From Candidatus Aenigmatarchaeota archaeon (GTDB lineage: Archaea > Aenigmatarchaeota > Aenigmatarchaeia > CG10238-14), in NCBI GenBank assembly GCA_026397455.1, contig JAPLUX010000168.1, positions 1-14,101 on the forward strand: DNA of 14,101 bases. The letters run 5' to 3'. The notes beneath the pieces are model-generated. The model saw nothing but the letters and a program-made list of their open reading frames with translations, was not told the origin of the DNA and searched no databases. Below are positions 12,941 to 14,101 of the stretch, piece after piece. The translations under genes and the position numbers were made by a program. Each line of letters begins with the position of its first letter. Position 1 is the first letter of the stretch.

Positions 12941-14101
12941 CAAGAATTAAAAAATTATCTATGAAAGGAGTTCGAGGAGTTAAAACAGATTTATCATTGA
13001 TGTTAGATGGCAATTCTGTCCTGCTCTATGGTGATAACGGATCAGGAAAAAGTAGTATAACTGATGCTATCGAATGGTTTTATTACGATAAAATTGAACA
13101 TTTATCATCTGAGGAAATAGGACGAAGTTGCTTGGACGCCATCAGAAATACATTTCTCGGAAATGAAGAGAATAGCAATGTTTCGTTTGAATTTACCGAT
13201 AGCGTTCTTAATGCAAACAAAGATATTTATTTAAAACGAGGAAAACTAATCTGTAGTTGTTCTAATGAATGCAACGAATTTAATGACTTCTTGGAGTCAT
13301 CTAAAAAGGAGCGTTTGATTTTACGCTATAAAGATTTACTAAACTTTGTTATCGCTACTAAGAAAGAGCGGTTAGACGAATTTTCGAACATCATTGGATT
13401 TTCGAAAGTTACGGAAATAAGAGGCTTGTTTAAGACGATTGTCAATGATTTAAATACAGAGATGGATATAAAAAATTTTGATAACCAAAGAAATATCCAG
13501 CAGAAAGACATTATAGCAAAACTCGGGCGTAATGTCACGTCAGATGGACAATTTATTGAATCTATAAATGAATTAATAAAACCGTTGAATCTCGGCAAGA
13601 CAATTGGAAAATTGGATGAAATCGACACTTTATTAGAATCGATAACAAAACCAGAAGACGAAAAGATAATCGAGATACAAGCCTTCTACAAGAGCGTAAG
13701 CGATGAGATTTCTAATTTCCCAAATCTCCTCAACAAGATAGATGGAACATATAAGATTTATTATGAAAAATTTCAAAAAATTGTTACTGACGCCGAAAAA
13801 ATCAACAAAATCATGCTGGAAACACTATTATCAGAAGGCATTACAGTTTTGAGGGGAAAAATAATTATTGAGGACAATTGTCCTCTTTGTTTACAACCAA
13901 AAAATAGAGTAGAGTTACTCAGAGAATTAGAATCCAGAATTACTGAACTGAGTAAAGTAAAAAAAGAAAAAATGGAACTCAATACATTCAAAGAAACATT
14001 AGAGAAAATCATAGATAAACCCAACAACATAATCAATGGTTTTTTATCACATAAGAATATGAAAGGAGAGGAAAATAGAGAATTAAAGTTGAAACTTCAA
14101 C
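12937..14101 (+). CDS. SMC/Rad50-like ABC ATPase with CPxC hook motif, cut by right edge
   Basis: 388 residues are visible and the frame runs off the window. The N-terminus MTRIKKLSMKGVRG is the typical first strand of RecF/SMC/Rad50-type ATPases. Walker A is GDNGSGKSS (32-40), followed by DAIEWFYY. Long helical, charged segments follow (about 230-310), then CPLC (315-318) within NCPLCLQPKNRVELLREL, and another coiled segment (about 325-388). A CPxC in this position resembles the hook or finger of PrrC/RloC and AAA_13-type defence ATPases and of Rad50. Walker B and the signature motif would lie beyond the edge. It overlaps the 60-residue gene as ATGA. The likely role is a DNA- or end-sensing motor that controls the GIY-YIG nuclease (inference). 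A C-terminal effector domain cannot be excluded. Confidence 0.85.
   Translation, partial: MTRIKKLSMKGVRGVKTDLSLMLDGNSVLLYGDNGSGKSSITDAIEWFYYDKIEHLSSEEIGRSCLDAIRNTFLGNEENSNVSFEFTDSVLNANKDIYLKRGKLICSCSNECNEFNDFLESSKKERLILRYKDLLNFVIATKKERLDEFSNIIGFSKVTEIRGLFKTIVNDLNTEMDIKNFDNQRNIQQKDIIAKLGRNVTSDGQFIESINELIKPLNLGKTIGKLDEIDTLLESITKPEDEKIIEIQAFYKSVSDEISNFPNLLNKIDGTYKIYYEKFQKIVTDAEKINKIMLETLLSEGITVLRGKIIIEDNCPLCLQPKNRVELLRELESRITELSKVKKEKMELNTFKETLEKIIDKPNNIINGFLSHKNMKGEENRELKLKLQ

Noticed and set aside
1..14101. tRNA or rRNA genes as integrase attachment targets
   Set aside because: No cloverleaf-like or rRNA-like segment was recognised by eye; most of the window is coding. A tRNAscan run would settle it.

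Overview
The window is AT-rich (about one third G+C by eye) and looks archaeal. Several genes have TATA-like boxes about 22-35 bases before a start with no or almost no leader. There is a 56-residue AbrB-type DNA-binding protein, a lipoprotein of the kind common in methanogens, and two tyrosine recombinases in which the box II histidine is replaced as in archaeal SSV-type integrases. Other genes carry clear GGAG-type ribosome sites, and ATGA/GTGA overlaps are frequent. I favour a euryarchaeote (methanogen-like) but cannot name a genus. No rRNA, tRNA or CRISPR array was seen. No gene-free stretch exceeds about 160 bases.

Region A (1-4160) is a recombination module. A plus-strand tyrosine integrase runs in from the left edge and is split by a +1 frameshift at an A7 run. 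It converges, with only 7 bases between, on a complete integrase of the same subfamily on the minus strand. The minus-strand integrase is the last gene of a three-gene operon joined by 4-base overlaps: PD-(D/E)XK protein with coiled coil, free-standing LAGLIDADG protein, integrase. A small AbrB-type gene is divergent from this operon across a palindrome that holds two TATA boxes.

Region B (4190-6237) holds an unrecognised beta-rich protein with three NTSG motifs. It is followed by a type II restriction-modification pair: a class beta SPPY methyltransferase overlapping a BglII-family endonuclease with the rare D-x8-E-x-Q active site. AGATCT was not found anywhere in the window by eye.

Region C (6298-7893) holds a lipoprotein gene divergent from a 74-residue winged-helix regulator over a perfect 9-base inverted repeat, then a lone Cas4/RecB-like nuclease with four cysteines.

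Region D (8071-11805) is a ribbon-helix-helix protein in an operon with an 899-residue single-chain restriction-modification enzyme (HsdR-like nuclease, HsdM-like methylase, HsdS-like target domain), then two unrecognised proteins, one with a membrane anchor. CGGTA half-sites crowd the promoter.

Region E (11824-14101) has a tail-anchored protein on the minus strand. Divergent from it is an operon of a GIY-YIG nuclease, a 60-residue protein and an SMC/Rad50-like ATPase with a CPxC motif, cut by the right edge. This last operon is the best candidate for an undescribed or poorly described defence system. The whole window reads as a defence and recombination island.
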